Of a stretch of 64,000 nt of DNA, positions 17,134 to 26,250 are shown piece by piece (within the stretch, counting starts at the first letter, position 1; every line of letters begins with the position of its first letter). Location of the stretch: the NCBI GenBank assembly GCA_025041195.1, contig JAKCFM010000001.1, positions 124,001 to 188,000 on the forward strand. The letters run 5' to 3'. This stretch comes from Halobacteriales archaeon YIM A00013. GTDB lineage: Archaea; Halobacteriota; Halobacteria; Halobacteriales; Haloarculaceae. The notes beneath the pieces are model-generated. The model saw only the letters and a list, made by a program, of their open reading frames with translations, made no database searches and had not been told where the DNA came from. A program made the position numbers and the translations under genes.

Positions 17134-18396
17134 TCACGGCCAGCTTCCGGCCTGTTCGAACGCGCTGGCGACGCGCTCTATGGCGACTGCATAGGCCGCG
17201 ATTCTGAATGTGGGAAGATTTCGCTCTTCATATGCTGTGACCAGTCCATCAAACGCTTCGGTGATCACTCGCTCTAGCTCCTCGTTCACGCGCTCTTCAG
17301 TCCAGTAGAACCGTTGTCGGTTTTGCACCCACTCGAAATACGACACCGTCACACCACCGGCGTTCGTCAGAATGTCCGGAAGCACCAGCACGTCACGCTC
17401 TGCGAGCACATCATCAGCATCTGGCGTGACTGGCCCGTTTGCAGCTTCGGCGATCACATCGGCCTGCACATCGGATGCGATCGTCGTGTCGATCGCGTTT
17501 TCCAGCGCAGCAGGGACGAGCAGATCGACATCCATCGTCAACAGCTCTTCGTTCGAATACTCCTCGACGGCGCCACCATAGCCGCTGACGCTCCCGGTTT
17601 CGTGTTTGAACTCCTTGACGGCGGTTGCATCCAGCCCATCGGGGCTATAAATTGCCCCACTGGAATCCGAGACGGCGACGATCGTCGCACCGAGCTCGTC
17701 TTCGAGCAGCTGTGCGGCAATCGATCCAGCATTACCGTAGCCCTGCACGGCAACCGTCGCATTCTCGATCTCGCGACCAAGATACGAAAACGCCTCCCGT
17801 GCCGTGAGCATCGTCGACCGGCCTGTGGCGGCAACCCGGCCTGCACTCCCACCACTGTCGATTGCCTTTCCGGTCACAACGCCGGGCTCGGTTGTCCCTT
17901 CGAGGGACTCGTAGGTGTCTTTGATCCAGTTCATCTCTCGCTGCCCGGTGTTTACATCCGGAGCGGGAATGTCCTGGTCCTCGCCAATGAGGGGTCTGAG
18001 CTCCGTGGCAAACGACCGCGTAATCCGCTCTAGCTCGCTCTCCGAGTACTCCCGGGGATCGATGACGATCCCACCCTTACCGCCACCGTATGGGATATCA
18101 ACGATAGCACATTTGTACACCATCCAGCCTGAGAGGGCTTTGACTTCATCGCGGGAAACGTCGGGATGGTACCGAATCCCGCCCTTGTACGGCCCGCGGT
18201 CGCCGTTGAACTGTGATCGAAACGCCGTGAACACCTCCAACCCCCCGTCGTCCATCTCCACCGTCAAATTCGTTTCGAGGACGCGCTCTGGACGCTTCAG
18301 ACGAGCGATCACGTCGTCGTCCAGCGTCGGCAGATACGCCGCAGCGTCGTCGACCTGCTCCTGTAGGTGGAAAAACGGGTTCGCGGAATCTGACAT
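17134..18396 (-). CDS. gdhB: Glutamate dehydrogenase
   Basis: This 420-aa Glu/Leu/Phe/Val dehydrogenase has the glutamate-binding K-rich block [11 protein letters not shown] and the catalytic-lysine motif [30 protein letters not shown] follows, and a C-terminal Rossmann fold has [14 protein letters not shown]. It interconverts glutamate with 2-oxoglutarate and ammonia. Which coenzyme it uses cannot be read here; haloarchaea carry several paralogues. It is followed on the same strand, upstream, by a CitE-like lyase gene about 118 bp away, so the two may be linked in carbon-nitrogen metabolism. Confidence 0.95.
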   Translation of the reverse strand: MSDSANPFFHLQEQVDDAAAYLPTLDDDVIARLKRPERVLETNLTVEMDDGGLEVFTAFRSQFNGDRGPYKGGIRYHPDVSRDEVKALSGWMVYKCAIVDIPYGGGKGGIVIDPREYSESELERITRSFATELRPLIGEDQDIPAPDVNTGQREMNWIKDTYESLEGTTEPGVVTGKAIDSGGSAGRVAATGRSTMLTAREAFSYLGREIENATVAVQGYGNAGSIAAQLLEDELGATIVAVSDSSGAIYSPDGLDATAVKEFKHETGSVSGYGGAVEEYSNEELLTMDVDLLVPAALENAIDTTIASDVQADVIAEAANGPVTPDADDVLAERDVLVLPDILTNAGGVTVSYFEWVQNRQRFYWTEERVNEELERVITEAFDGLVTAYEERNLPTFRIAAYAVAIERVASAFEQAGSWP

Positions 18397-18514
18397 ACTA
18401 CCACCTCACGGAGTCGGCTGTTAAATGGTTCGAAAAACAGAGGTGCCGAATTGGCCCACACAGTCTGTCTCTCCTCACAAAACAACCACATTCGGATGTT
18501 GCAAGTATCGGTTC

Positions 18515-19348
18515 TTAGGATGTCTCGTCGGAAATTTCAGCGCGATTGAGGATGGTTTTTGCCTGTTCGATCAGTGGACCGTCTATCATTTCGTCGTTTA
18601 CTCGGAAGACACCGTCGTGGGTTTTGGCAGCCTCGACAACGGTGGTTGCCCATTCAATCTCCGATTGCTCGGGGGTGAACGCCTCGTTGATCGGTTCGAC
18701 CTGCGCAGGATGAATGGCCATTTTTCCGTCGTAGCCCAGCGTCCTGGCGGTACTCGTGGCTGCTCGGAGGCCAGCAGTGTCTTCGAAATCAGTGTAAACC
18801 GTATCGATCGCCGTGACGTTTGCGGCGCTTGCCGCGAGAACGACTCGCTGGCGTGCATACTGGAGCTCTGTGCCAGCCGCCGTTCTGGTAGCACCGAGAT
18901 CGGCGGCCAGATCCTCGCCACCAAACGCGATCGCAGTGGTTGGCGGTGCATCTGCAATCTCACTCGCATTGAGGACTCCCCGGGCCGTCTCACAGAGTGC
19001 GATAATCGGACAGTCCAGACCGTTCGTGGTGAGCGTCTCTGCGAGCGATTCAACGGCCGTTGCTGACGCAGCTTTCGGGAGCATTATCAGCTCCGGCGAC
19101 AGCTCTGCCGTCGAAAGGATTTCACAGTCGGCCGCAGGATCACGGCTGACTCGCACGCAGATCTCCGGATCGGGATCGAACGACGGATCATCAAACACGG
19201 ATTTCACCGTCGTTCGAGCCGCGGGCGTCTCCGCAGGGCCGACGGCGTCTTCTAGATCGAAAACGACGATGTCGGCACTCGTGTTGGTGGCCTTATACAG
19301 CAGTTCTCGCTGATCGCCCGGTGCAAATAGGATGCTCCGTCGTGCCAT
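18515..19348 (-). CDS. CitE/HpcH-type malyl-CoA lyase-like protein
   Basis: This 277-aa TIM-barrel protein of the HpcH/HpaI aldolase / citrate lyase beta family starts with the diagnostic RRSILFAPGDQRELLYKA. The motifs DIVVFDLEDAVGP, LMLPKAASA-like LIMLPKAASA, IIALCETARGVLN and the metal-binding IAFGGEDLAADLG follow, and GYDGKMAIHPAQVEPIN closes the barrel. No other citrate lyase subunits are nearby, so it is more likely a malyl-CoA or beta-methylmalyl-CoA lyase or a related acyl-CoA lyase/thioesterase. The ATG at 19348 (MARRSI) is chosen over an upstream extension. Confidence 0.85.
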   Translation of the reverse strand: MARRSILFAPGDQRELLYKATNTSADIVVFDLEDAVGPAETPAARTTVKSVFDDPSFDPDPEICVRVSRDPAADCEILSTAELSPELIMLPKAASATAVESLAETLTTNGLDCPIIALCETARGVLNASEIADAPPTTAIAFGGEDLAADLGATRTAAGTELQYARQRVVLAASAANVTAIDTVYTDFEDTAGLRAATSTARTLGYDGKMAIHPAQVEPINEAFTPEQSEIEWATTVVEAAKTHDGVFRVNDEMIDGPLIEQAKTILNRAEISDETS

Positions 19349-19483
19349 AGTGGTCGTTTGTCGGCTGTGTTTGAATCGGCAGCGATCGAGATGGGGGGTG
19401 TGTGTCACCGTATCAATAGACCTACAAACGAGGCGACCAAGTAGTAGATCCAGACGGTCCCCACAACCATCTGGAGATCACAC

Positions 19484-20269
19484 ATGACGGATTCGAAATC
19501 GGCTGCTGTGATGCATATTACCGCTGCGATCTGTTTGATACTGCTCGGCCTCGCGTCGAGCTCGATCGCGGTAGCAACGGTCACGTCTGCTGGAGCCGGC
19601 CCTGCAGATCACTCGATGGCACACTGTGTGCTTCCCGGGGGAGAGGGGCCAAATTCGCAGGCGTCGATCGTCGACCGGCCAGATCTCCTCTCGATGTTCT
19701 CTCCCGTACAGCCAACGCTGTTTGTGCCTGGTGGTGACGCTGGCGACGGCGTGGCACCACCGCTGTGGGCGGTGGTGTTGCGGTATAGCCGACATGATAA
19801 CTCCGACCCGCTCGAACACGACGTTCGCGAACGCATCTTCCAGTCAATCGAACGCTCGCCAGGAACGTATATCACGGAACTGAGCGACGAACTCACCGTG
19901 ACGCGCTCAACCGTTCGATATCACGTGCGAATACTTGAGGACGAACGACTGGTGGCGACTGAGCAAACGGACGGCAAACACCGGCTGTATCCCAGGAATT
20001 CCACGGAAAACCCCGAACTCGCGGCCGCGTTGAACGATGACGCCTCGGCGCGAGTGCTCAGATCCGTTGCGCGCATGGAACCCGTCGACGTTTCGTCGTT
20101 GGCCAGGGCGATCGATCGGTCGCCCGGGACGATCTCGTACCATCTCGACCGACTCGATGAGGCGGGACTCATCGAACGCGAACGCGTTGGCAACGCCGTC
20201 CATACGCGACTGGCTGAAGAAATCGATCTTGAGACCACTGGCGCATCGATGGCGCTCAACGCAGACTAG
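19484..20269 (+). CDS. Membrane-anchored protein with two winged-helix domains
   Basis: This 261-aa protein has an N-terminal hydrophobic segment (residues about 10-33, VMHITAAICLILLGLASSSI) that may be a signal or anchor. A low-complexity linker follows, then two consecutive winged-helix domains: RIFQSIERSPGTYITELSDELTV with STVRYHVRILEDERLV, and VLRSVARMEPVDVSSLARAI with GTISYHLDRLDEAGLIERE. It resembles haloarchaeal MarR/ArsR-like regulators that carry signal-like N-termini. If truly anchored, its DNA-binding half must be on the cytoplasmic side. Its stop overlaps the convergent zinc-ribbon gene by 4 bp. Confidence 0.78.
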   Translation: MTDSKSAAVMHITAAICLILLGLASSSIAVATVTSAGAGPADHSMAHCVLPGGEGPNSQASIVDRPDLLSMFSPVQPTLFVPGGDAGDGVAPPLWAVVLRYSRHDNSDPLEHDVRERIFQSIERSPGTYITELSDELTVTRSTVRYHVRILEDERLVATEQTDGKHRLYPRNSTENPELAAALNDDASARVLRSVARMEPVDVSSLARAIDRSPGTISYHLDRLDEAGLIERERVGNAVHTRLAEEIDLETTGASMALNAD

Positions 20270-20439
20270 TTCCAGGATTTACACGATTCACAGACGGGAC
20301 CGTTTTTGCTTACCCATCGGCGCGAGACTGTCGTTTCACAGAGAGCACACGGGCTGGGATCTGGACGAAACTCCAGCGTTACTGACGGCGTCGTACTCAT
20401 CTCATCCCCTGTGAATGAGTCGAGCGAGCGATCTGCCAT
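20266..20439 (-). CDS. Small zinc-ribbon protein
   Basis: A 57-aa protein beginning ADRSLDSFTGDE. It contains one compact zinc ribbon: CALC...VCESCKSWN, that is CxxC, 16 residues, then CxxC at the extreme C-terminus, with a VSRRWVSKNG basic stretch between. Small proteins of exactly this build (acidic DRSLDxF start, C-terminal CxxCKxW) recur in haloarchaea. It is read convergently with the winged-helix gene, and their stop codons overlap within CTAG. Confidence 0.75.
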   Translation of the reverse strand: MADRSLDSFTGDEMSTTPSVTLEFRPDPSPCALCETTVSRRWVSKNGPVCESCKSWN

Positions 20440-20515
20440 GATTGGGCAATCGGTGGACATCCACAAAGCGATGGCGGAAAGACACGCACAAATACGCGCA
20501 ATCCAAGAATAGCGT

Positions 20516-20728
20516 ATGACAGCGATTCTTCCAGAATTGATTGCAAGTATTCCGGAGATGGCCCAGGCGTTCGCCGAACTGTTCGGTGCAAGCGCGCCAC
20601 AGGCGGCGTTGATGGCCGTTGGCGGTGTTCTCGTGGGTGTTTCCGTTCTCGTGTTTGGCTATATAACGCTCGGTGCGGTGTCGTCGATGTTGCTCCCGAC
20701 ACCTGGCCGCGGCCGAACACATCAGTGA
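20516..20728 (+). CDS. Small membrane protein
   Basis: This 70-aa protein has one clear membrane helix (LMAVGGVLVGVSVLVFGYI) after an amphipathic N-terminal segment rich in Ala and Glu, and a short basic C-terminus. No family recognised. Its 3' end overlaps the convergent F420-dependent oxidoreductase gene by 7 bp. Confidence 0.6.
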   Translation: MTAILPELIASIPEMAQAFAELFGASAPQAALMAVGGVLVGVSVLVFGYITLGAVSSMLLPTPGRGRTHQ

Positions 20729-21702
20729 TCGAGCCGGTCGCCGAGCGCGCCGGCGAGTAGTTCGACAGCCTCGTCAGGATCGGGACCGAGCGGCGCTGCA
20801 ATGACGATACTGTCGGTGATGTCGGTGAGTGTATCGAGCTGCTCGCGGACGACGGGGGGCGTCCCAGCGACAGCAAACGCCTCGATCATGGCTGGCGTCA
20901 CGAGTTCGAAGGCCTCACTGAAGGCGCCGCGTTCGATTGCCGTTCCAATCGCCTCGGCAGTGGACTGATTGAGATCGTGTCGTTCAAGTACTGGCGCTGG
21001 TGCGCCGGCGGTGATGAACGCGACCGGTGGGCGTACAGCGGTGGCTGCCCGCTCTGCATCCCGAGCGATCGAAACGGGGACATAGGCGGCGAAATCGAAC
21101 GGGGAATGTGTGGCTGGTCGCTCTTTGCGTCCGATTTCGACCTGTTTCTGTGCCCAGCGTAGATCGTCCGGATGTGCGCCGTTGAACAGTAACCCATCCG
21201 CGTGTTTTGCCGCCATTCGACACATGTGCGGGCCCTCCCCCCCGACGTACACCGGCGGAGAACTGGCTTCGTAGTTCAATCCGGCGTTGTCGGCTGTAAA
21301 ACTCCCGTTGTGGTTGACTCGCTCGCCATTCCAGAGCTTTCGTGCCGTCGTAAGTGTCTCCAGAACCGGTCGCAGTCCCCGCTCGTCGGCCAGGCCAAGA
21401 TTTGCAAGCGTCGATCGATCACCGGGGCCGATGCCGAAGACGGCACGACCGTCGCTTGCTTCCGAGAGCGTCGCCATCGAAGAGGCGAGTCGAACTGGGT
21501 GGATCTCAAGCGGATTGATGACGCCCGGACCGAGTCTGATCGTCTCCGTACTCTCTGCGAGCTGTCCGAGCAATACGAACGGATCCCTGTTGTTGTAATG
21601 ACAGCTTGTGAACACCGTATCGAAGCCCGCCCGTTCTGCAGCGACGCCACGGTCTCGGAGAGTCGCTACCGGCTCCTCCGGCGTGAGTTCAATTCCGATC
21701 AT
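20722..21702 (-). CDS. mer: F420-dependent LLM-class oxidoreductase, Mer-like
   Basis: This 326-aa luciferase-like monooxygenase-fold protein has MIGIELTPEEPVATL, DTVFTSCHYNNRDPFVLLG, IRLGPGVINPLEIHPVRLAS and GIGPGDRSTLANLG, and PPVYVGGEGPHMCRMAAKHA follows. These match 5,10-methylene-tetrahydromethanopterin reductase and its haloarchaeal homologues, which bind coenzyme F420. Haloarchaea are not methanogens, so it may work in one-carbon metabolism with a folate-type cofactor or on another substrate. Its start overlaps the cofE stop by 4 bp; pairing with a coenzyme F420 ligase supports F420 use. Confidence 0.85.
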   Translation of the reverse strand: MIGIELTPEEPVATLRDRGVAAERAGFDTVFTSCHYNNRDPFVLLGQLAESTETIRLGPGVINPLEIHPVRLASSMATLSEASDGRAVFGIGPGDRSTLANLGLADERGLRPVLETLTTARKLWNGERVNHNGSFTADNAGLNYEASSPPVYVGGEGPHMCRMAAKHADGLLFNGAHPDDLRWAQKQVEIGRKERPATHSPFDFAAYVPVSIARDAERAATAVRPPVAFITAGAPAPVLERHDLNQSTAEAIGTAIERGAFSEAFELVTPAMIEAFAVAGTPPVVREQLDTLTDITDSIVIAAPLGPDPDEAVELLAGALGDRLDH

Positions 21703-22451
21703 GGCTGATACTCCCACTGGCTGAGTGCCTGCCCGACGAGATCGGATTCAGAATCGCGAAACAGCTCGTTACTGCCGTCGTGGTCACCAAATTCGAACGA
21801 TTCGATGATGACCACCGGCGTGCCGCCATCACCTTCGCCGCTCAACAGATTCGCCGTCGCGGCGAGTTCGTCCACGATCGATTCAACGGTTACCTCGAGT
21901 TCGTGGCCGTTTCTGTCGGTTTCGCCTCGCCAGTCCCGGCTGGCTGGGAGCCCGGCCCAGCCGATTGCCACGCCGCGCTGGCCGTGACGGAACGGCCGGC
22001 CACAGGTGTCAGTGATAATCACCGGTGCATTGAGCGCGTCTGCTAATCGGCGGGCGCTGGCCATCGGATCGTCGGGCAACAACAACAGATCGTGATTCGG
22101 AACGTTCGAGCGGTCGATTCCAGCGTTTACCGTCACGTGGCCAAACTGCGTTCGAGTGAGCAAAAACGGTGCTGTGGTGAGTAGCTCACTCGATTCATCG
22201 AGGACGACCTGTGCGAATCGGGGATCTTTTGGCTCATCAGCGATCGTCGCCAGCCGGTCAGCGATTGCTTGTGCACGCTCACCTGCCGTGACTGATTCGA
22301 GATCGATGAACCGGTTTTCTGCTTTCGAGACGATCGTGCTCGCGACACAGACCACGTCATCCTCGGCTATCTCGGCCTCCTGGGAAAGTACTGCCCCGAG
22401 CGACTCGCCGGGATGGATCTCCCCGAGCCCTTCCACTGTCCGGACGTTCAT
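21699..22451 (-). CDS. cofE: Coenzyme F420-0:L-glutamate ligase
   Basis: This 250-aa protein adds gamma-linked glutamates to F420-0 using GTP, the last steps of coenzyme F420 synthesis. Motifs include DDVVCVASTIVSKAENRFID, VTVNAGIDRSNVPNHDLLLL, VIITDTCGRPFRHGQRGVAI-like IITDTCGRPFRHGQRGVAIG, and WAGLPASRDWRGETDRNG, all characteristic of CofE/FbiB N-terminal domains. The ATG at 22451 (MNVRTVEG) follows the family start. It is the upstream partner of the Mer-like gene in a two-gene operon. Confidence 0.93.
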   Translation of the reverse strand: MNVRTVEGLGEIHPGESLGAVLSQEAEIAEDDVVCVASTIVSKAENRFIDLESVTAGERAQAIADRLATIADEPKDPRFAQVVLDESSELLTTAPFLLTRTQFGHVTVNAGIDRSNVPNHDLLLLPDDPMASARRLADALNAPVIITDTCGRPFRHGQRGVAIGWAGLPASRDWRGETDRNGHELEVTVESIVDELAATANLLSGEGDGGTPVVIIESFEFGDHDGSNELFRDSESDLVGQALSQWEYQP

Positions 22452-22509
22452 GTCACTCCGAACGGTTGGCGGGGCTAAAAATAACCCAGGTAGCGGAGAT
22501 TGGCGCCGA

Positions 22510-23001
22510 TCACTGTGTCCCTTTTGTGCTGATCGAACACGAGCCATCCTCGACGGTCGCCACCATAACCGTTGTGGCGCTTGCCGGTGAGGCACCAGTC
22601 GCACTGCCTGGATTCAGTAGCCGATTGCCGTCTACGGTTCGGTCGTGGACCTGGTGAGTGTGTCCAGAGACCCCAACTGTCGGTCCGTCAGCGTGTTCGG
22701 CGACGGTCTCAGCAACCCGCTCGTCGTACGTTTCCAGCGGTCCCGTGCCGTGGGTGACGACAAAGCGAACGCCAGCAAGATCAACCGTCGCCACCTCGGG
22801 GAGATCCAGTTCGCCGTCCATATTTCCAGCGACCGCTGTCAGCTCGGTTGCGAGGCGCGCAACCGTTTCGTAGGCAGCTGGTGTCTCAAAATCGCCGGCG
22901 TGGATGACGTGATCGGCTCGTTCGAGTGATTCAACCACCCAGTCGGGGAGTTCCCTGGCTCGTGACGGAATGTGGGTGTCACTGAGCAGCAGTACACGCA
23001 T
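22510..23001 (-). CDS. YfcE/MJ0936-type metallophosphoesterase
   Basis: This 163-aa calcineurin-like phosphoesterase has all metal motifs: LLLSDTHIPS, VIHAGDFET, AVAGNMDGEL, VVTHGTG and VGVSGHTHQVHD. Such small enzymes hydrolyse phosphodiesters or phosphomonoesters in vitro with manganese or nickel. The physiological substrate is unknown. It lies 58 bp upstream of cofE on the same strand and could be co-transcribed. The ATG at 23001 matches the family start (MRVLLLSDTH). Confidence 0.9.
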   Translation of the reverse strand: MRVLLLSDTHIPSRARELPDWVVESLERADHVIHAGDFETPAAYETVARLATELTAVAGNMDGELDLPEVATVDLAGVRFVVTHGTGPLETYDERVAETVAEHADGPTVGVSGHTHQVHDRTVDGNRLLNPGSATGASPASATTVMVATVEDGSCSISTKGTQ

Positions 23002-23074
23002 ACTACGACGAAAATATGTTGCAAATGAGATAGCTGTTCCGGTCACTCATGGCCATTCGGGTGGAAAGACGTCT

Positions 23075-24211
23075 GTGTCCCCACCAGTCGTCGTTTGTCT
23101 CGTTCGGAATCAGTCCTCGATCCTTCGGGTACACTCGCTGTCGGATGACACCACGCCGTGGGGGTCGATCGCAGCCGTCGGAACGACCGACCCGGAAGTG
23201 GTGTTTGACGCGTTCCCCGACATTGCCGACAGCGTGCGTCTCGTTCGACAGGGTGACCCTTGCGATGTCGATCGTGGGCCAACGGGTGGTCCTGCCACGC
23301 TGCATCCCTATCTCTACGACAGTCCCCACCGGGAGCCATTGGCCGATGGCGTCGCCGAGTGGATTTCTCCGGTAGTCGCTCGTCGGTCACAGGCCACCAG
23401 GTGGGTCTGGAACGCGTACGAACGCGTTTGGCCAACGCCCGAGACGATCGCGGCGGATGAAACCCACGGCGCGTCGTATCTCTCCTGCCGTGCGCTTGAG
23501 GTTCTCCGCGACCGGGCTGGTTCGGGTGCAGATTGGGATTCGCTCGAACCGATTGCCAGACGACTCCGAGCCGTGCGGCCGTCGATGGCTGTTGTCACAA
23601 ATCGCATCGATCGCGTGATGTCGTCGAATGGCTCGGTGACAGCGAGTATCCACGATGAAATCGAACGGGCACACTCGCTCATCGATCGAGCCGCGGCGAC
23701 CGCGAGTGCGCATATCGAGGCCGAGGCGATCTTGACGATTTCTCGATCTGGAACCGTCAGATCCTGTCTGGAACGCTGTGATGGATCGATATTCGTGCTC
23801 GAATCACGCCCCGGCGGTGAGGGGTCCGCGGTCGCGGCGGCCCTCGATGGGACCAACCTTCCGGATGCGGCCGCAGCACACGCGCTCGCAACGTCGATCG
23901 ATGCAGTGGTTGTCGGTGCAGACACCGTCTATCCTGACGGATCGATCGAAAACAAACTCGGTACGCGGGGCGTCGCAATCGCTGCCTCGTACGAGTCCGT
24001 CCCCGTGTACGTGATTGCAACCAGCGATAAGATCACATCGTCATCGCCACCTACCGGAAATGCATCCCTCACACTCGAGACTGTCCCCCCGTTCGATCAC
24101 ACCCCCGCAGATTGCGTTCGGATTCTCACTGAATCTGGCGAACAATCCCCGGCAGAGATCAAATCAATTGCTGACCGACAGGCCGATCGCGCGACGTGGC
24201 TCGAAGACTGA
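23075..24211 (+). CDS. eIF2B-alpha-like protein with N-terminal NUDIX-like region
   Basis: The last ~240 residues match the IF-2B/MtnA superfamily: RALEVLRDRAGSGADW, IHDEIERAHSLIDRAA and ILTISRSGTVRSCLE lead into DAVVVGADTVYPDGSIENKLG and GVAIAASYESVPVYVIATSDKI. That group includes ribose-1,5-bisphosphate isomerase and methylthioribose-1-phosphate isomerase as well as eIF2B subunits. The first ~120 residues (SPPVVVCLVRNQSSILRVHS ... ) look like a degenerate NUDIX fold without an intact box. I chose a GTG start at 23075; the frame is open further upstream but that would overlap the divergent phosphoesterase start. An isomerase role in nucleotide salvage is possible but not shown. Confidence 0.7.
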   Translation: MSPPVVVCLVRNQSSILRVHSLSDDTTPWGSIAAVGTTDPEVVFDAFPDIADSVRLVRQGDPCDVDRGPTGGPATLHPYLYDSPHREPLADGVAEWISPVVARRSQATRWVWNAYERVWPTPETIAADETHGASYLSCRALEVLRDRAGSGADWDSLEPIARRLRAVRPSMAVVTNRIDRVMSSNGSVTASIHDEIERAHSLIDRAAATASAHIEAEAILTISRSGTVRSCLERCDGSIFVLESRPGGEGSAVAAALDGTNLPDAAAAHALATSIDAVVVGADTVYPDGSIENKLGTRGVAIAASYESVPVYVIATSDKITSSSPPTGNASLTLETVPPFDHTPADCVRILTESGEQSPAEIKSIADRQADRATWLED

Positions 24212-24282
24212 GGCAGGCAGCTTCCAACGACGTTCACGCTATTCGACAACACTTACGTCCATTGTTCAAATATCCTCTAGCA

Positions 24283-26073
24283 ATGGCTGTTCCACTCGGC
24301 TCGCAACTGCGCCGAAGCTATCGACGAGTGGTTCGCGATTACCGGGCTGATCCGTATTTACGGTACATTCTGCTCGGTGCACTGTTGCTCAGTGGGTTTT
24401 TCTTCTGGCATCTGATCCCGAACTTCGCCACGCGAGACGAGCGCGACCGGATTTTCGACGTGCTCTACTGGTATGGCTCCGTCATCGAGACGCCGACGAT
24501 CGAATCGGCTCGCGCGGGCGTCGTCTGGGGTCGAGTCCCGTTCGGCCCAACGTTCTATCTGTACGGACTGTTGTTTCTCCCGATCGTCGCGATCGTCGTG
24601 CTGACGGGCAATGAATCGATACTGACGGCGTTTGCCAGCCCGGATCCGTATTTCATCTGGCATTCGACCTGGAGCGCAACGCCTGAATGGTTCTGGATGG
24701 TGACGATCGGAATCGTTCGCCTCTCGTCAGTGGCATTTTCGGTCGGGATCGTCTATCTGGGCTATCGAATCGGGACGACCGTTCGGGATCGCCCAACTGG
24801 TCGGCTCGCAGCCATCTTTCTCACGCTCACCCTTGGCATTCTGATGCTCGCACACGAGGGTGGCGAGGACATTCCGGCACTGTTTTTCTATCTGTTGAGC
24901 ACCTACTGTGCGATCTGGTACGTCTCCACAGGCGATCGTGATTCGTTCATCGCGGCGTCCGTCGCTGGTGGGCTGGCCATCGGGTTCAAGCTCACAACCG
25001 CACCGGTCGTGGGTGTCATCGGCCTCGCGTTTTTCCTCCGTGGAGTCAATCGGGACGGAGACGTTCGGGAGATTGCCAGACCAGGACTGCTTCTCTCAGG
25101 TGCGCTCCTTGGCTGTCTCACCATCGTTGCAAGCTATCCAGATGTGTTCGCCGTTGGACCGGAGCCGCTGGTCAAACGGATTCTGCACGGTGCCTCCGTT
25201 GGCCCGAGTCGTGACTTCGGACCGACTGCCGAACGCTGGTGGTGGTATGGCCGTGCGCTGTTCAATGGCCAGGGACTCGTGCTGTCGATTGCCAGTCTGA
25301 GCGCGCTCGTGGCGTTACCGTTCAGCTGGCGGGATCGATCGTTCGAAACGCTCTCTAGCGCCATCGTCGTCGCAGGAGCCGTGGGATCATTGCTACTGTT
25401 TGCTGATTGGCATGATTTCCGGATGCACCATCTCGTGCCGGCGATGGCGCTGCTCGCGATCGTGCTGGCAATTGCACTCGCGCGCCTTCGATCGAGAGCG
25501 CCGGCGGTGGGGCGGGTTATTCTCGCCGTTCTCGTGCTAACAAGTGGTGTCTACGCCACGGCTGGCGTGCTGGGCTACGGCTCACAACCTCGTGGCGAGG
25601 CTGCCGACTGGCTCGCTGTGAATGCTGACGAGAACGAGACGGTAGAGCTCTACCGTCACGACTGGCAGGAGGCGGGGCTTGCCCTCGACACGTCGGTTTC
25701 GAGTCCTAACGGTCGGGGAACGTACGGCACTGATCGAACGAGTGGTTGTCCAACGTACATTCAACTGGGCTATCGAGATCTGTACTATCTCGATTCGGAT
25801 ACGTTCCGGAAAGACGATCCCGAGCGCAGTCAGTACATTCGAGCGCTTCTTTCGAATCGAACGCAGTATCGGACCGTTGCGACGTTCGGTGAACGACCAC
25901 CCGTGGCCGAGATTGCGCCGTCGAATCCGAACTCCGTTCGCGATCTCATTCGTGTGGGGTTGACGCCGCTGGTTGCCCAGTATGGTGATGAACAGGAGGT
26001 TGGCACAGAGCAGTATATCGTGATTCTCAAGCGCCAGGGCTCGTGTCCATCGGTCTGGAATCCGCCGTTCTGA
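24283..26073 (+). CDS. Polytopic membrane glycosyltransferase candidate (GT-C-like)
   Basis: This 596-aa protein has about ten membrane helices, then an extracytoplasmic C-terminal domain of about 130 residues (from PRGEAADWLAVNADENETV). An acidic loop after the first helix (PNFATRDERDRIFDVLYWYG) and a second with LAHEGGEDIPALFFYLLSTY sit where GT-C enzymes of the PMT/ArnT type keep catalytic acidic residues. The helices LSLAIGFKLTTAPVVG-like AIGFKLTTAPVVGVIGLAFF also fit. It probably transfers a sugar from a polyprenyl carrier. It follows the eIF2B-like gene by 71 bp. The ATG at 24283 is preferred over earlier in-frame codons inside the upstream gene. Confidence 0.7.
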   Translation: MAVPLGSQLRRSYRRVVRDYRADPYLRYILLGALLLSGFFFWHLIPNFATRDERDRIFDVLYWYGSVIETPTIESARAGVVWGRVPFGPTFYLYGLLFLPIVAIVVLTGNESILTAFASPDPYFIWHSTWSATPEWFWMVTIGIVRLSSVAFSVGIVYLGYRIGTTVRDRPTGRLAAIFLTLTLGILMLAHEGGEDIPALFFYLLSTYCAIWYVSTGDRDSFIAASVAGGLAIGFKLTTAPVVGVIGLAFFLRGVNRDGDVREIARPGLLLSGALLGCLTIVASYPDVFAVGPEPLVKRILHGASVGPSRDFGPTAERWWWYGRALFNGQGLVLSIASLSALVALPFSWRDRSFETLSSAIVVAGAVGSLLLFADWHDFRMHHLVPAMALLAIVLAIALARLRSRAPAVGRVILAVLVLTSGVYATAGVLGYGSQPRGEAADWLAVNADENETVELYRHDWQEAGLALDTSVSSPNGRGTYGTDRTSGCPTYIQLGYRDLYYLDSDTFRKDDPERSQYIRALLSNRTQYRTVATFGERPPVAEIAPSNPNSVRDLIRVGLTPLVAQYGDEQEVGTEQYIVILKRQGSCPSVWNPPF

Positions 26074-26221
26074 GTGTAGCTGCGGTCGGAGGATTTACGG
26101 CTCCTCGCGGCCTGGAGTCGATAGGAAGTGGGGTCGAACACCCTGGTGGCAATGACGAGGTGTTACCCCCGCTGAGCCCCTTGTGATGAGGGAATACAAC
26201 GACCGAGCCACCGAAATTTTG

Positions 26222-26250
26222 ACAGTACTGTACACGTAGTCGAACAGTAC
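26222..26250. promoter_or_regulatory. Palindrome and inverted half-site just before a start codon
   Basis: ACAGTACTGT (26222-26231) is a perfect 10-bp palindrome, and ACAGTAC recurs at 26244-26250, touching the ATG at 26251. This looks like an operator for the dehydrogenase gene. The remaining part of the 177-bp gap upstream shows no gene. Confidence 0.4.
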
